Positions 34,313-44,384 are shown, counted from the first letter of the stretch. The stretch is 61,933 nucleotides of DNA from Sphaerochaeta sp. UBA5849 (GCA_002432715.1 DJGJ01000055.1:38330-100262), one strand, 5' to 3'. The notes: generated by a model from the letters alone, not told the origin. Made by a program: numbers and translations.

Positions 34313-37117
34313 GTGAAGGGAAGGAAAGGTCGGATATCGTTGCTTGCAGGAGCAGGCTGTTTGGTCGCCTCGCTTGTGGTGGCTGCTTTGGTTGCTCTCC
34401 CGTTGTTTGGTATCACCAATCCTCTTCTGGAGCGAATGCATGCATCGCTGAGTCGAATCTTCTCCTTCACCGTTGATCCTTCCCGTTTCGGTCTGGCCCC
34501 TCTGGCCCTGCTCCTGTTTGTATGGAGCATCATGATTTTCAGTTTCCGTTCCAAGAAACGTTTCTCCTATATCCTCATACCCCTCACTGCAATCATGACA
34601 TACACCCTGTACACCCTTTCCCATCTCTTGCAGGAGAGCAGCAGGCCTTTTTTCTCCGATTTTCTGCTCTCCTCGTCTGCCGACCCACGCAGCGCCTCTT
34701 TCAAGGTGGTGTTGCTTTTTATTGCTGAAACCGCCATGTTCGTCCTCTTCACCTTGCTCGGCGATGCCTTGGATAGGTATCGTGCTGCCAAGCTTGAGCG
34801 ACAGGAGCGCAGCCGGCGGATGATGGAGCAGAAGATCGAGCAACAGAAACAGAAAGAAGAAAAGAAAGCGAGCAGGCACTCTACATCCGCAAAGCGTTCA
34901 AAACGTGAACAGCCGGTAGATGAGCAAGACCAGGTCACCCTGATAAAAAAGCCGGTTGCAGAACAGAAGGAGGAAGAAGGTGTCGAGCTCGGCCGACAAC
35001 AGGTCAACTTTCCTCCCATCGCAGAAGTGCCTCCCTTGGGCAGTCTTTCCAAACGGCGTCATTCCATATCCAAGCCTTCCGAGCGTGATGTAATCCAGGT
35101 TGATGAGATCCAAGTGCACGGCAAGGTCAGCATCGGTGCTTTGCATACGCTTACTGAAGAACGCAAGCGAAACAACGGACTATCCTATCTTGAGCGCAAA
35201 CAGCTTGAGCTTGCTCAGGCAAAGAGTGAACAGGCGGAGCAGCCGAAGGAGCCGGTCCAGCTGTCCGGTTTTCTCCAAGGGGCGTTGGAGGCGGTAGGCA
35301 AGGCGCCCCATAAGAGACATGAGAAGATTGAACAGCCCAAAGGCAGGGCGAAGGGGATGCTGGCTGAGGCTGTCGAACAACAGCAAACCAGGCAGGACGA
35401 ACCGGCTCCGGCAGCCCCCAAGCAGAACGATGAAGCACTCTCCATCAAGGAACGGGTGCTCTCGGTACGCTATGAGGAGAACCCTTCACATCCGCTTTTA
35501 GCTTCTGAGATGCAAAGAGAGGTTGAGGCCGCCAAGCCTGCTGAAAAGCTTTTTGCAAGTCAGAGCACTGCAAGACCGATCAATGGAGGCTTCAGCGAGG
35601 ATGTCCCGAAAGTGGAGCAGGACAGCGAGGATGAGACCGACCTGCTCGAGCCTTCGAGCGGAGTCGGCGGCCTGAGCGGCAGCGCCTTGATCAATACAAA
35701 CCGCATCACCTACCAATTTCCCTCCGAATCGATGCTGGTCACCTATCCCAAGGTCTCTGATGTCATTGACGAGACTACGCTCAAACGTGGAGAGGTGCTT
35801 GTCTCCACGTTGCAAGAGTTCAATGTCACCGTCGAGTTGGTCAATATTGTGCGCGGTCCTACGGTCACCATGTTTGAGCTGCTGCCGGCTGCCGGGGTGA
35901 GGGTCAACTCAATCGTCAATCTTTCCGATAACATCGCACTCGCTTTGGCAGCCACCCAGGTCCGGATTGTTGCCCCGATTCCCGGCAAGTCGGCCGTCGG
36001 GGTTGAGATTCCCAATCTAAGGCGGGACATCATCGGTTTTCGGGAGATGCTCGGCTCGCTTCCAACGAGTTTTGGCATTCCGATGGTGCTGGGGCGCAAC
36101 CTGATGGGAGAGCCTGTTGTCATCGATGTGATCAAGGCTCCGCACCTCTTGATCGCCGGTTCCACCGGCAGCGGAAAGAGCGTCTGTGTCAATTCGTTGA
36201 TTTGTTCGGTCCTGTTTCGATGCAGTCCCAAGCAGGTGCGCATGATTCTAGTCGATCCGAAGATTGTTGAGTTGAACGTTTACAATGGCATTCCACACCT
36301 GCTTACTCCGGTCATCACCGAAGCCAAGCGGACGCTCAAAGCCCTGGATTTCTGTCTCTATGAGATGGATAGGCGCTATAAGCTCTTGCAGGGCCTCAGT
36401 GTCCGGAATATCATCGGGTACAACGAAAAGATTGAGGCCAGTCATCTGGCACGGGAGAAACTCCCCTATATTTTGGTGGTCATCGATGAGTTTGCCGACC
36501 TGATGCACCTGGTGGGCAAGGACATGGAGAGCAAGGTCAGCCGTCTTGCAGCCATGAGCCGGGCTGTGGGCATCCATTTGGTGCTGGCGACCCAGCGACC
36601 TTCGGTGGATGTCATCACCGGGGTCATCAAGAACAACATCCCCACCCGGATTGCTTTTGCCGTCACCAGTGCAACCGACAGCCGCATCATTCTTGATGAG
36701 CAGGGTGCCGACAAGCTGCTGGGAAAGGGCGATATGCTCTATATGTCCAGCAGTAATCCGGCAACCGAACGCATCCAAGGCTCATTCCTCAGCGACCATG
36801 AGGTTGAGAAGGTGGTCAAATTCGTCTCAAGCCAGGGAGTGCCCGACTTCATCGATGAGTCCTTCTTCGAAGACGAGGAACAGAAAGCCTCGGATTCGGA
36901 GAGCGAGGATGGAGTCGATGTGAATGACGACGATGAGCTCATGCAGCGGGCCTTGACGATCGTTGTCGAGCGAAAGTGCGCTTCCGCCTCCTACTTGCAG
37001 AGAAGGCTGAAGATAGGGTACAACCGGGCTGCGCGCTTGGTCGAGCAAATGGAGGAAATGGGATATGTGGGGCCTCCGAATGGAAGCAAGCCCCGCGAAC
37101 TGATCAAGTATCCCTGA
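34313..37117 (+). CDS. ftsK: DNA translocase FtsK/SpoIIIE
   Basis: Protein of 934 residues. Four membrane helices lie in about the first 165 residues, then a long charged linker rich in Glu, Gln and Lys (about 165-475) and the motor domain with Walker A GSTGSGKSVCVN and Walker B ILVVIDEFADLM. The C-terminal winged-helix gamma domain reads RALTIVVERKCASASYLQ and then RAARLVEQMEEMGYVGP. It pumps chromosomal DNA at the division septum. I chose GTG at 34313 because AGGGAGGAG at 34298-34306 precedes it by 6 nt; an upstream in-frame GTG at 34283 lacks such a site. Confidence 0.95.
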   Translation: MKGRKGRISLLAGAGCLVASLVVAALVALPLFGITNPLLERMHASLSRIFSFTVDPSRFGLAPLALLLFVWSIMIFSFRSKKRFSYILIPLTAIMTYTLYTLSHLLQESSRPFFSDFLLSSSADPRSASFKVVLLFIAETAMFVLFTLLGDALDRYRAAKLERQERSRRMMEQKIEQQKQKEEKKASRHSTSAKRSKREQPVDEQDQVTLIKKPVAEQKEEEGVELGRQQVNFPPIAEVPPLGSLSKRRHSISKPSERDVIQVDEIQVHGKVSIGALHTLTEERKRNNGLSYLERKQLELAQAKSEQAEQPKEPVQLSGFLQGALEAVGKAPHKRHEKIEQPKGRAKGMLAEAVEQQQTRQDEPAPAAPKQNDEALSIKERVLSVRYEENPSHPLLASEMQREVEAAKPAEKLFASQSTARPINGGFSEDVPKVEQDSEDETDLLEPSSGVGGLSGSALINTNRITYQFPSESMLVTYPKVSDVIDETTLKRGEVLVSTLQEFNVTVELVNIVRGPTVTMFELLPAAGVRVNSIVNLSDNIALALAATQVRIVAPIPGKSAVGVEIPNLRRDIIGFREMLGSLPTSFGIPMVLGRNLMGEPVVIDVIKAPHLLIAGSTGSGKSVCVNSLICSVLFRCSPKQVRMILVDPKIVELNVYNGIPHLLTPVITEAKRTLKALDFCLYEMDRRYKLLQGLSVRNIIGYNEKIEASHLAREKLPYILVVIDEFADLMHLVGKDMESKVSRLAAMSRAVGIHLVLATQRPSVDVITGVIKNNIPTRIAFAVTSATDSRIILDEQGADKLLGKGDMLYMSSSNPATERIQGSFLSDHEVEKVVKFVSSQGVPDFIDESFFEDEEQKASDSESEDGVDVNDDDELMQRALTIVVERKCASASYLQRRLKIGYNRAARLVEQMEEMGYVGPPNGSKPRELIKYP

Positions 37118-37130
37118 TGAGGAGAGAGTC

Positions 37131-37943
37131 ATGGTAGGTGTTCACGCCATACATAACGGCAAGGTCATCCTTGCCAAGGATGCTGTTGTACCGGTGAGCC
37201 TCAGGGAGGTCCAGTTCGGTTTCTCAACCTATGAGGCACTGCGGGTTGTAAAAGGCCATGTTGTGCATTTGGACGACCATCTGGTACGTCTGGAGAACTC
37301 GTGTCGGGGCATCAAGCTTACCCATCCTTTTACCAATCAGCAGATCAGCGGTTGGGTGCATGATTTGATACAGGTCGATGCAATCGATGAGGCTTCGCTG
37401 AGAATCCAGCTCTATGGCGGAAAGGATCCGCAGCTCTTCGTTCTGGCCTCTGCATTGCTCACCTATCCCGATACCCACTACACCCAAGGGGTCGCAGCCA
37501 TTACGTTCGAGGGAGAACGTCTCTATCCTTCGTGCAAGACCGGCAACTTGCTGCTCAACTATATCGCCCTCGAGGAGGCCCGCAGCCAAGGCTGTTTTGA
37601 GGCTTTGCTGGTCGACCGGCATCAGAGGGTCTTGGAAGGAACCAGAAGCAATTTTTTTGTTTTCAAGGGCTTGGATATCCATACGGCCGCCGATGAACAG
37701 GTTCTGCTGGGTATCACCCGCGACCGCGTGTTGAAAGCTGCACGGCTTTTGGGGTACCGGATTGTCTTTCAGGCACCAGCTTTGCAAGATATTCGGGCAG
37801 GCATCTACGACGAAGCATTCATCAGCTCCACCAGCATGGCGGCCATGCCGCTTTCGCGGATAGACAAGCTTGGTTTTTCCGGACCGTTTGAGAAAACCTT
37901 GGCTATCATGCATCTTGTCAGAAGTTGGGAACTCGACGATTGA
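37131..37943 (+). CDS. Class IV PLP aminotransferase (BCAT / aminodeoxychorismate lyase-like)
   Basis: Protein of 270 residues. Fold-type IV features: FGFSTYEALRVVKGHVVHLDDHLVRL near the N-terminus, PLP Lys in SCKTGNLLLNYIALEEA, and EGTRSNFFVFKG. The family includes branched-chain aminotransferase, D-amino acid aminotransferase and 4-amino-4-deoxychorismate lyase; the short length and sequence do not let me choose. It lies 13 bases after ftsK with GAGGAGAGAG before the ATG and ends at a terminator. Confidence 0.85.
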   Translation: MVGVHAIHNGKVILAKDAVVPVSLREVQFGFSTYEALRVVKGHVVHLDDHLVRLENSCRGIKLTHPFTNQQISGWVHDLIQVDAIDEASLRIQLYGGKDPQLFVLASALLTYPDTHYTQGVAAITFEGERLYPSCKTGNLLLNYIALEEARSQGCFEALLVDRHQRVLEGTRSNFFVFKGLDIHTAADEQVLLGITRDRVLKAARLLGYRIVFQAPALQDIRAGIYDEAFISSTSMAAMPLSRIDKLGFSGPFEKTLAIMHLVRSWELDD

Positions 37944-37996
37944 TAAACTCCATCCGCTGATGTGGACAATAGTGATGATTTCCTCTATCTTTATAG

Positions 37997-38027
37997 GAAA
38001 GGGGCCTCCCTCGAGGTCCCCCTTTTC
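37997..38027 (+). terminator. Terminator after the aminotransferase gene
   Basis: Stem GAAAGGGGCCTC / GAGGTCCCCCTTTTC with a 4-nt loop and small bulges, with T-rich sequence in the descending arm. Confidence 0.75.
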
Positions 38028-38070
38028 TGTGTAACACAGCTATTTCTTGTAAAGGCGATATATAGTACCA

Positions 38071-39699
38071 ATGAAATTTATTGAACTACCCTTAAGTGAG
38101 CAAGTGCTCAAAGGCATTGAGGCTGCGGGTTTCACCGATTGTACGGAAGTACAAGAAAAGGTGCTCCCGGTCAGTCTTTCCCATCGTGATGTCATGGTCC
38201 AGTCCAAGACTGGAAGCGGGAAAACCGCAGTGTATGTGCTGACCATTCTTCAGTTATTCGTAGAAGCCCAACAAAAGGGCAAAAGCAAGCCGAAGGCCCT
38301 CATTGTAGCCCCTACCAGAGAACTTGCCGTGCAGATCGAGGAGGATACCCTCAAACTCGCCTCTGCCATGGAAGATGTAACGGTGGGGTGTTTTTTTGGC
38401 GGCATAGGCTACGGCAAGCAGGATGAGATCCTGGAAAAGGGTTGTGATATTTTTGTCTGTACCCCGGGTCGTATCCTCGACTACCAGAAAATGCACAAGA
38501 TTGATTTTCGTCAGTTTGACATCTTCGTCGTTGATGAGGCGGACCGCCTGTTCGACATGGGGTTCTATCCCGACATCCAAAAGATGTTCAGTCTGCTCAG
38601 AGACTGTACCGAACGGCAGACCATGCTCTTCTCGGCCACCTTGGGTACCAAGGTACGCAATCTTGCATGGTCGTTCATGAATGATCCGGTCGAGCTGGAG
38701 GTGCAACCCGAAGAGATTACCGTCAAGGCTATCACCCAGGAGCTGTACCACATTTCCAAGGATCAGAAGTTCGGCTTGTTTTTGAGGCTGATGAAGAAAG
38801 AGGATCCCGAGAACTGCCTGATTTTCACCAATACCAAGGCCCGTTGCATCGAGCTCTCCAAACGTCTTTCACTCAACGGATATCCAACCAAGTATCTGAT
38901 GGGAGATATGCCCCAGACAAAGCGGCTTCAGACAATCGATCAGATGAAGGAAGGGAAGATCAAGTTCCTTGTTGCAACCGATGTTGCCGCCCGCGGCCTG
39001 CAGATTGATGACCTGCAGCTGGTTGTCAACTATGATATCCCTGACGATTTTGAGAGCTATGTACACCGTATCGGCCGTACTGCAAGGGCGGGCAAGAGCG
39101 GTAAGTCCATCACTCTGGCCGACGAAGAGTATGTATTCAACCTCGAGCCCATTGAAAATTACATTCAGATGAAAATTCCGGTGATCTGGCCCGAAGAGGG
39201 GGATCTTCCTCAGGTGGAGGACGCCAGCGCTTCCTATTCGTTCCGCGATTTGGTCAGCAACGATGAGTATGCCTCCTCGCCTTCAAGGACCAGAGGCGGT
39301 GTCGGCGGCCCCAGGGGCAGGAAGGGACCGCTTCCCAGGGTCAAGAGCCAGGATCGGAGCCGTACTCCCAAGAGAACGCCGCAGACTGCGGAAAGCAGAC
39401 CAAGAAGAGCACCACGGCCGACGCAGCAGGGACGACCTGTTGAGCCTGGACGCAGGCGACCAGGCTCCAAGAGCTATGCAGAAATCCAGAATCTTTCGCT
39501 CGAAGAGAGATTGGCTTACTACAAGCAGCAGTATCAGAGTGAAGGCGGCCAGGTTGCACCCGGCCAAGATCCGGCTCAGGTTTCCAAGAGTCCAGTGAAG
39601 AAAACAGCTGTCGCACCTGTGGCAAAGGAGCAGGATCAGGCCAAGAGTCCCGAGATGAAAATCGGGTTCTTTGCACGATTGTTCAGGAGGAAGAAGTAG
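38071..39699 (+). CDS. DEAD-box RNA helicase with basic C-terminal tail
   Basis: Protein of 542 residues. Helicase motifs are complete: Q motif region, AKTGSGKT-like QSKTGSGKT, PTRELA, VDEADRLFDMGF, SATL, and HRIGRTARAG. The core ends near residue 370. The remaining 170 residues are low-complexity and basic (many Arg, Lys, Pro, Gly), a typical RNA-binding tail, ending in FFARLFRRKK. It unwinds RNA in ribosome assembly or decay, and genes of this type are often induced by cold. No good ribosome site lies in range of the ATG; AAAGG is about 16 nt away. Confidence 0.94.
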   Translation: MKFIELPLSEQVLKGIEAAGFTDCTEVQEKVLPVSLSHRDVMVQSKTGSGKTAVYVLTILQLFVEAQQKGKSKPKALIVAPTRELAVQIEEDTLKLASAMEDVTVGCFFGGIGYGKQDEILEKGCDIFVCTPGRILDYQKMHKIDFRQFDIFVVDEADRLFDMGFYPDIQKMFSLLRDCTERQTMLFSATLGTKVRNLAWSFMNDPVELEVQPEEITVKAITQELYHISKDQKFGLFLRLMKKEDPENCLIFTNTKARCIELSKRLSLNGYPTKYLMGDMPQTKRLQTIDQMKEGKIKFLVATDVAARGLQIDDLQLVVNYDIPDDFESYVHRIGRTARAGKSGKSITLADEEYVFNLEPIENYIQMKIPVIWPEEGDLPQVEDASASYSFRDLVSNDEYASSPSRTRGGVGGPRGRKGPLPRVKSQDRSRTPKRTPQTAESRPRRAPRPTQQGRPVEPGRRRPGSKSYAEIQNLSLEERLAYYKQQYQSEGGQVAPGQDPAQVSKSPVKKTAVAPVAKEQDQAKSPEMKIGFFARLFRRKK

Positions 39700-39700
39700 G

Positions 39701-41419
39701 GTGCTTAAGCGTTTCATTGCATACTACCGCCCCTACAAGGGGCTTTTCTTTCTGGACATCGGGGTGGCCATCCTGGCCAGCGCGCTCTCCATCCTGTTTC
39801 CGTCGCTGACCAGACAGCTGCTGCGTGTCGAGATTCCTGAAAAGAATCTCGAGCATATGCTTGTCATATTCGCTCTCATGCTGCTCATCTACATCCTGCA
39901 GGCCGTCTGCCAATATGTCAGAGTAACGTGGGGCCATATCCTGGGAGTCCGAATGGAGACGGATATGCGCAGTGAGCTGTTCTCCCATCTGCAAAAACTC
40001 TCTTTTGGATACTTTGACAAGACCAAGACCGGTCATATGATGAGCCGGATCACGAACGACTTGTTCCAGATCACCGAGACCGCCCACCATGCCCCCGAGG
40101 ATCTGATCATCAGTGTGGCAACGATTCTCGGCTCGTACATACTCATGTTCAGCTACAGTGTTCCTCTTGCCCTGATTTCCCTCATCCCGCTTCCGATCAT
40201 GGTGTTCTACGGGGTGTATTACGGCATGAAAATGAAGGCAACCTTCCGCAAGGTCCGCAGCACGGTTGCCGATGTGAACAGCAATGTCGAGAATTCGCTG
40301 ATGGGAATCCGGGAAGTGAAGTCTTTTGGCAGGGAGTCCTATCAGGAAGAGAAGTTCAATCAGGTCAACGATGTGCTGAGGGACAGCAAGATGGAGCAGT
40401 ACAAGGTGATGGGCCGCTATCACTCGGTAATCGGATTGTTTCGTGAAATGTACTACTTTTGCACCGTTGCAGGCGGCTCCCTGCTCATTTTCATGGGCAG
40501 GGTCGAGTCCTACGACCTGGTGACTTTTATCCTGTATGTAGGAGTGGTGCTTCCTCCCATTGATCGGCTGATCAACTTCACTGAACAACTGCAGCAGGGC
40601 ATGGCAAGCTTTGAACGGTTCACCCAGGTTATGGACGAGCATCCTGATATCACCGATGCAAAGGATGCCAAGGATTTGAAAATCAAAGAGGGTACCATCC
40701 AATTCGAGCATGTCTCATTCGCCTACGAGAACTCACCCGACATGATTCTCAAGGATATCAATGTCCTCATCAGTGGAGGCTCAACCGTTGCCTTGGTGGG
40801 AGAGTCGGGTGCCGGAAAGAGCACCTTTGCATCCCTGCTGCCTCGGTTCTATGAACCTACCGAAGGAAGAATCCTCATTGATGGTCAGGATACGAAGTAC
40901 CTCAAGCAGAATTCTTTGAGGCAGCATATCGGTTTCGTGCAGCAGAACATCTTTCTTTTCGATGATACGATCCGGGAGAATCTTCGATACGGCAAGGTGG
41001 ATGCCACCGACGAAGAGTTTTGGGCCGCCCTTGATGCTGCGAACCTCGGCGATTTCGTCCGTTCGCTTCCCAACGGCTTGGATACCCAGGTGGGAGAGCG
41101 GGGAACCCTGCTCAGCGGAGGGCAGAAGCAGCGCATCTCCATCGCCCGGGTATTTCTGAAGAATCCTTCGATTCTCATTTTTGATGAAGCAACCAGCAGC
41201 CTGGACACCGAGAGCGAGGAGCTCATCACCGAAGCGTTCGCCCGCCTTTCGGTCGGAAGGACCGCCATTGTGATCGCCCACCGTCTCACTACGGTGAAGA
41301 ATGCCGATTGCATCTTGGTACTTGATGAGGGTACACTGGTCGAGTCGGGTACGCATACCCAGCTGCTTCAGAAGAGCGGGCAGTATGCGAAACTGTACAA
41401 GACGCAGGACTTTTCCTAG
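39701..41419 (+). CDS. ABC exporter, fused permease-ATPase (MsbA/MdlB-like)
   Basis: Half-transporter of 572 residues: six membrane helices (about 1-310), then an ATPase with Walker A GESGAGKST, signature LSGGQKQR, Walker B ILIFDEATSS and switch His in IAHRLTT. It should act as a homodimer; lipid, drug or peptide export are all possible. The frame opens earlier, but GTG at 39701 begins the natural N-terminus (LKRFIAYYRPYKG) with AGGAGG 10 nt upstream inside the helicase gene end. plsC follows by 15 bases, a weak hint at lipid traffic. Confidence 0.92.
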   Translation: MLKRFIAYYRPYKGLFFLDIGVAILASALSILFPSLTRQLLRVEIPEKNLEHMLVIFALMLLIYILQAVCQYVRVTWGHILGVRMETDMRSELFSHLQKLSFGYFDKTKTGHMMSRITNDLFQITETAHHAPEDLIISVATILGSYILMFSYSVPLALISLIPLPIMVFYGVYYGMKMKATFRKVRSTVADVNSNVENSLMGIREVKSFGRESYQEEKFNQVNDVLRDSKMEQYKVMGRYHSVIGLFREMYYFCTVAGGSLLIFMGRVESYDLVTFILYVGVVLPPIDRLINFTEQLQQGMASFERFTQVMDEHPDITDAKDAKDLKIKEGTIQFEHVSFAYENSPDMILKDINVLISGGSTVALVGESGAGKSTFASLLPRFYEPTEGRILIDGQDTKYLKQNSLRQHIGFVQQNIFLFDDTIRENLRYGKVDATDEEFWAALDAANLGDFVRSLPNGLDTQVGERGTLLSGGQKQRISIARVFLKNPSILIFDEATSSLDTESEELITEAFARLSVGRTAIVIAHRLTTVKNADCILVLDEGTLVESGTHTQLLQKSGQYAKLYKTQDFS

Positions 41420-41434
41420 AACGGAGGCGCTTGC

Positions 41435-42175
41435 ATGAGAAAACTACGCATTGCATTTGCAGCACTGTTTATTCTTCCTATCCTGATTCTTTCGCCGGTA
41501 TACGCCTTCCTTCCTGCAGTATTGCTGCGTCTGTTGAAGCTCAAGAGCGCAGAGAGACGCCACCTCCAGCGTTGCGGCCATTTCATTGGAAACAGTATCC
41601 TGTTCTTTCTGGGGATTACCGTACATGTCGACGGCAGAGAGAACATCCCCGATGTTCCCAATATCTGTTACGTGGCCAATCATCAGAGCCTGCTCGATAT
41701 CGTTGCCTTTGTCGGCCCCGCTCATCTGTGGGCGGCGATTTTGGCAAAGGCCGAGGTTAAGAAGATTCCCATCATCAATCTCTGGTGTTACGCCCTTGAC
41801 TGCATCTTCATCGACCGTTCAAGTCCCCACGATGCAATCAAGGCAATCCTGAAAGGAGTGGAACTCCTCAAGCAAGGCAAGAGCATGGTGGTATTTCCTG
41901 AAGGAACAAGAAGCAAGAGCGGGCGCATCGGGGAGCTGAAGAATGGGAGCCTCAAGCTTGCAACCCGGTCAAAAGCCGTCATCGTCCCCATCACCATCAA
42001 GGGAATGCGCTCTGGATTCGAGCATCTCAAAGGCTTTGGCAGGGTGCACGCCTATTTTTCCATTGGAAAACCGATTCCTACCGCCACCTTGGGCAGTGAG
42101 GAAATTGCAAATCTCCATGAGGTGGTCTATGGAGCCATCACCAAACGGTTCGACGAACTTCCCGGCCAAGTCTAG
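41435..42175 (+). CDS. plsC: 1-acyl-sn-glycerol-3-phosphate acyltransferase
   Basis: Protein of 246 residues with an N-terminal membrane segment and the acyltransferase motifs NHQSLLD (HX4D), FIDRSS, FPEGTRSKSG and VPITIKG in the right order. It adds the second acyl chain to make phosphatidic acid. GGAGG precedes the ATG. The next gene begins 7 bases after the stop, so it may share a transcript with the ECF transporter genes. Confidence 0.93.
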   Translation: MRKLRIAFAALFILPILILSPVYAFLPAVLLRLLKLKSAERRHLQRCGHFIGNSILFFLGITVHVDGRENIPDVPNICYVANHQSLLDIVAFVGPAHLWAAILAKAEVKKIPIINLWCYALDCIFIDRSSPHDAIKAILKGVELLKQGKSMVVFPEGTRSKSGRIGELKNGSLKLATRSKAVIVPITIKGMRSGFEHLKGFGRVHAYFSIGKPIPTATLGSEEIANLHEVVYGAITKRFDELPGQV

Positions 42176-42182
42176 GTTGACC

Positions 42183-43607
42183 ATGCAGCATGCACTTCAG
42201 CTCTCCCGCTTAAGTTTCACCTACCGCTCCTGGAAGGAGGAGGTGTGCGACAGCTTGTTTTCCGATCTCAGCCTGGATCTGCAGGAAGGGAGTAAAACAT
42301 TGTTGCTCGCACCCTTCAACAAGGGAAAGACTACGTTGGCAAAGATTATTTGCAAAGTGTGTCCCAAATACTTCCCGGGAAGCCTGGAGGGGAGCATCAC
42401 CATGTTCGGAATGGATCTCAGTACGTTGGAACCGTGGGATTTGCTTGGCCTGTGCTCATTTGTCTCTCAAAATCCTCAGGAACAGTTCATCGCCGCCTCG
42501 GTTGAGGAGGAGCTTGCCTTCCCGTTGGAATCGATGGGAATAGAACGTGAGGAGATGGTGCGGCGGATTACCGGCGCACTCAACCTTTGGGGGTTGCAGG
42601 ATCTCAGAACATCCAGCCTCCAGGAGCTCAGCGGAGGGGAGCGCAAGCGGGTCCTGCTTGCAGTCCAGGAGGTGCTTCAGGCCCGCCTTTGGATTCTTGA
42701 CGAGGCGTTCGACGATCTTGACCAACAGTGGCGGGACCGGCTGAGGGAGACCATACAAACTTCTGATAAAACAATCCTGGTGCTTGCCAGCCGATATTTG
42801 GAAGAGTTTTCCGGTCTGTTCGACCAGGTGGTCTTGCTCGACCAAAAAACGATCCATACTCCTGCATTCGATGAGCTGCTTCCCCGGTTTTCCCGGCTCT
42901 GCGGTGACGACCAGCCCAATCCATTGGAGGCTCAGGTACTGGAGATTGCAGAAAAGCACAAGCTCTGCTGTACAAATCTCCAGGCCGAACGGAAACGTCA
43001 AAGTACGTTGCTCGGCCGATCCTTTTCCCTGAACGTCCCGGATTTTCACCTGGAGAGCGGCGAGCTGGTCACGTTGGTAGGCCCCAATGGCAGTGGAAAG
43101 AGTTCGTTTTCACGACTTCTATGCGGCTTGGATGAACCGAAGGGCGGGGCCGTCACCATCGATGGACAACCATTTTCAGCCAAGGAGCTTTCCAGAAAGG
43201 CAGGCTACCTCTTCCAGAATCCTGATCTGCAGATATTTCTTCCCACGGTCGAGGAGGAACTCTCCTGGTCATTGAAACGTCGTAAAGACTTAGAGTACGA
43301 GCAGGTGAAGAGCAGGGTGGCCGAGTGTGCCGATTTGTTCGGACTTACCCTGTCCGATACTCCCTCCACCATGAGCTATCCACTGAGGAAAGCTTTGCAG
43401 GCGGCTGTGTATTTCCTGCTTGACCGCCCGTTCTATATTCTGGACGAGCTGGACAGTTCCCTTACCTACCACAGTGCTCTCTCCATTATTGCCCGCCTGC
43501 GCCAACGAGGGGCCGGCTTGCTTATTATCACCCACGACCGTCACTTTGCCGGGCGCATAGCCCAACGCGGATATTCCATCGTGGATGGAAGGATGGAAAG
43601 CCTATGA
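42183..43607 (+). CDS. ECF transporter energising ATPase, two fused NBDs
   Basis: Protein of 474 residues with two ATP-binding-cassette domains (about 1-225 and 260-474), a fusion of EcfA1 and EcfA2-like units. NBD1: altered Walker A APFNKGKTT, signature ELSGGERKR, Walker B LWILDEAF, no switch His (LASRYLEE). NBD2: normal Walker A GPNGSGKSS, lost signature (MSYPLRKALQ), Walker B FYILDELD, switch His in THDRHF. The frame opens earlier at 41943, but the ATG at 42183 gives a proper NBD start. It overlaps ecfT by ATGA. Together with EcfT and the S component it forms a complete ECF importer. Confidence 0.9.
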   Translation: MQHALQLSRLSFTYRSWKEEVCDSLFSDLSLDLQEGSKTLLLAPFNKGKTTLAKIICKVCPKYFPGSLEGSITMFGMDLSTLEPWDLLGLCSFVSQNPQEQFIAASVEEELAFPLESMGIEREEMVRRITGALNLWGLQDLRTSSLQELSGGERKRVLLAVQEVLQARLWILDEAFDDLDQQWRDRLRETIQTSDKTILVLASRYLEEFSGLFDQVVLLDQKTIHTPAFDELLPRFSRLCGDDQPNPLEAQVLEIAEKHKLCCTNLQAERKRQSTLLGRSFSLNVPDFHLESGELVTLVGPNGSGKSSFSRLLCGLDEPKGGAVTIDGQPFSAKELSRKAGYLFQNPDLQIFLPTVEEELSWSLKRRKDLEYEQVKSRVAECADLFGLTLSDTPSTMSYPLRKALQAAVYFLLDRPFYILDELDSSLTYHSALSIIARLRQRGAGLLIITHDRHFAGRIAQRGYSIVDGRMESL

Positions 43608-44371
43608 CAACCAGTACCTTTGTAGCTGGAAATGGATGGTTGTACCGCTTTGATCCAAGGGCGAAAATCCTGTTGATGGTGCTCTTGTGTGTATGGTTCT
43701 TCCTTCCTGTCCATCTTGTCGGGCTCTACTGTGTGGTTGCACTTGTCATGCTTGCCGGTGGATTGAATACCGGTTTCTCTCATGTCTACAAGACGTTTCG
43801 CTCAATTCTTCCGATGTTGTTGTTCATGGTGCTGTTCATGCCGTTCAACGTCCGAACCGGCCGGCCGCTTTTCACCCTTGGTTCGTTGACGATTGTCACT
43901 GAGGAGGGTCTGTTGCAGGCTGCCAGGCTTGCAGGAAGGTTCATCGGCATCTCGTATGTGTGTACACTGCTCTTCGCCACTACCATCATGAACGAGGTTA
44001 TGCTCGCCCTCAGATGGTACCGGCTGCCCTACAAGGCAGGTTTGGTGGTGACCCTTGCATTCACCTACATTCCCTTCATCGCCGACAGTTTCAATCAGAT
44101 TGCAGAGTCACACCGGCTTCGGGAAGCCGATCGCGAGCAGGGGAGGAAATTTCTGCAACGGCTGAGGGATTTGGTGCCGACTTTGACCAGCGCCTTGGTG
44201 GTTGCACTTCGCTCCATTCCCAATTTGGCGATGAGCCTGGAGATGAGGGGATTGGGTCTGCAGAACAAGAGAAGCCAATATCACAATCTGGAATCCTACC
44301 GGCATCCCTTTACCCACTTTCTGCTTTCGGCTATTATCCCGATAGGGCTTTGGTTGCTTTGCAAAGCTTGA
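43604..44371 (+). CDS. ecfT: ECF transporter T component (EcfT/CbiQ family)
   Basis: Membrane protein of 255 residues with about five or six helices. The coupling region near ESHRLREADREQGRKFLQRLRDLVPTL corresponds to the A-R-x-type motifs with which EcfT grips the ATPases, followed by LAMSLEMRGLG. It lies between the ATPase fusion and the S component, with 4-base overlap to the former and a 13-base gap to the latter. Confidence 0.9.
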   Translation: MTTSTFVAGNGWLYRFDPRAKILLMVLLCVWFFLPVHLVGLYCVVALVMLAGGLNTGFSHVYKTFRSILPMLLFMVLFMPFNVRTGRPLFTLGSLTIVTEEGLLQAARLAGRFIGISYVCTLLFATTIMNEVMLALRWYRLPYKAGLVVTLAFTYIPFIADSFNQIAESHRLREADREQGRKFLQRLRDLVPTLTSALVVALRSIPNLAMSLEMRGLGLQNKRSQYHNLESYRHPFTHFLLSAIIPIGLWLLCKA

Positions 44372-44384
44372 GGAGGGAATCAGG

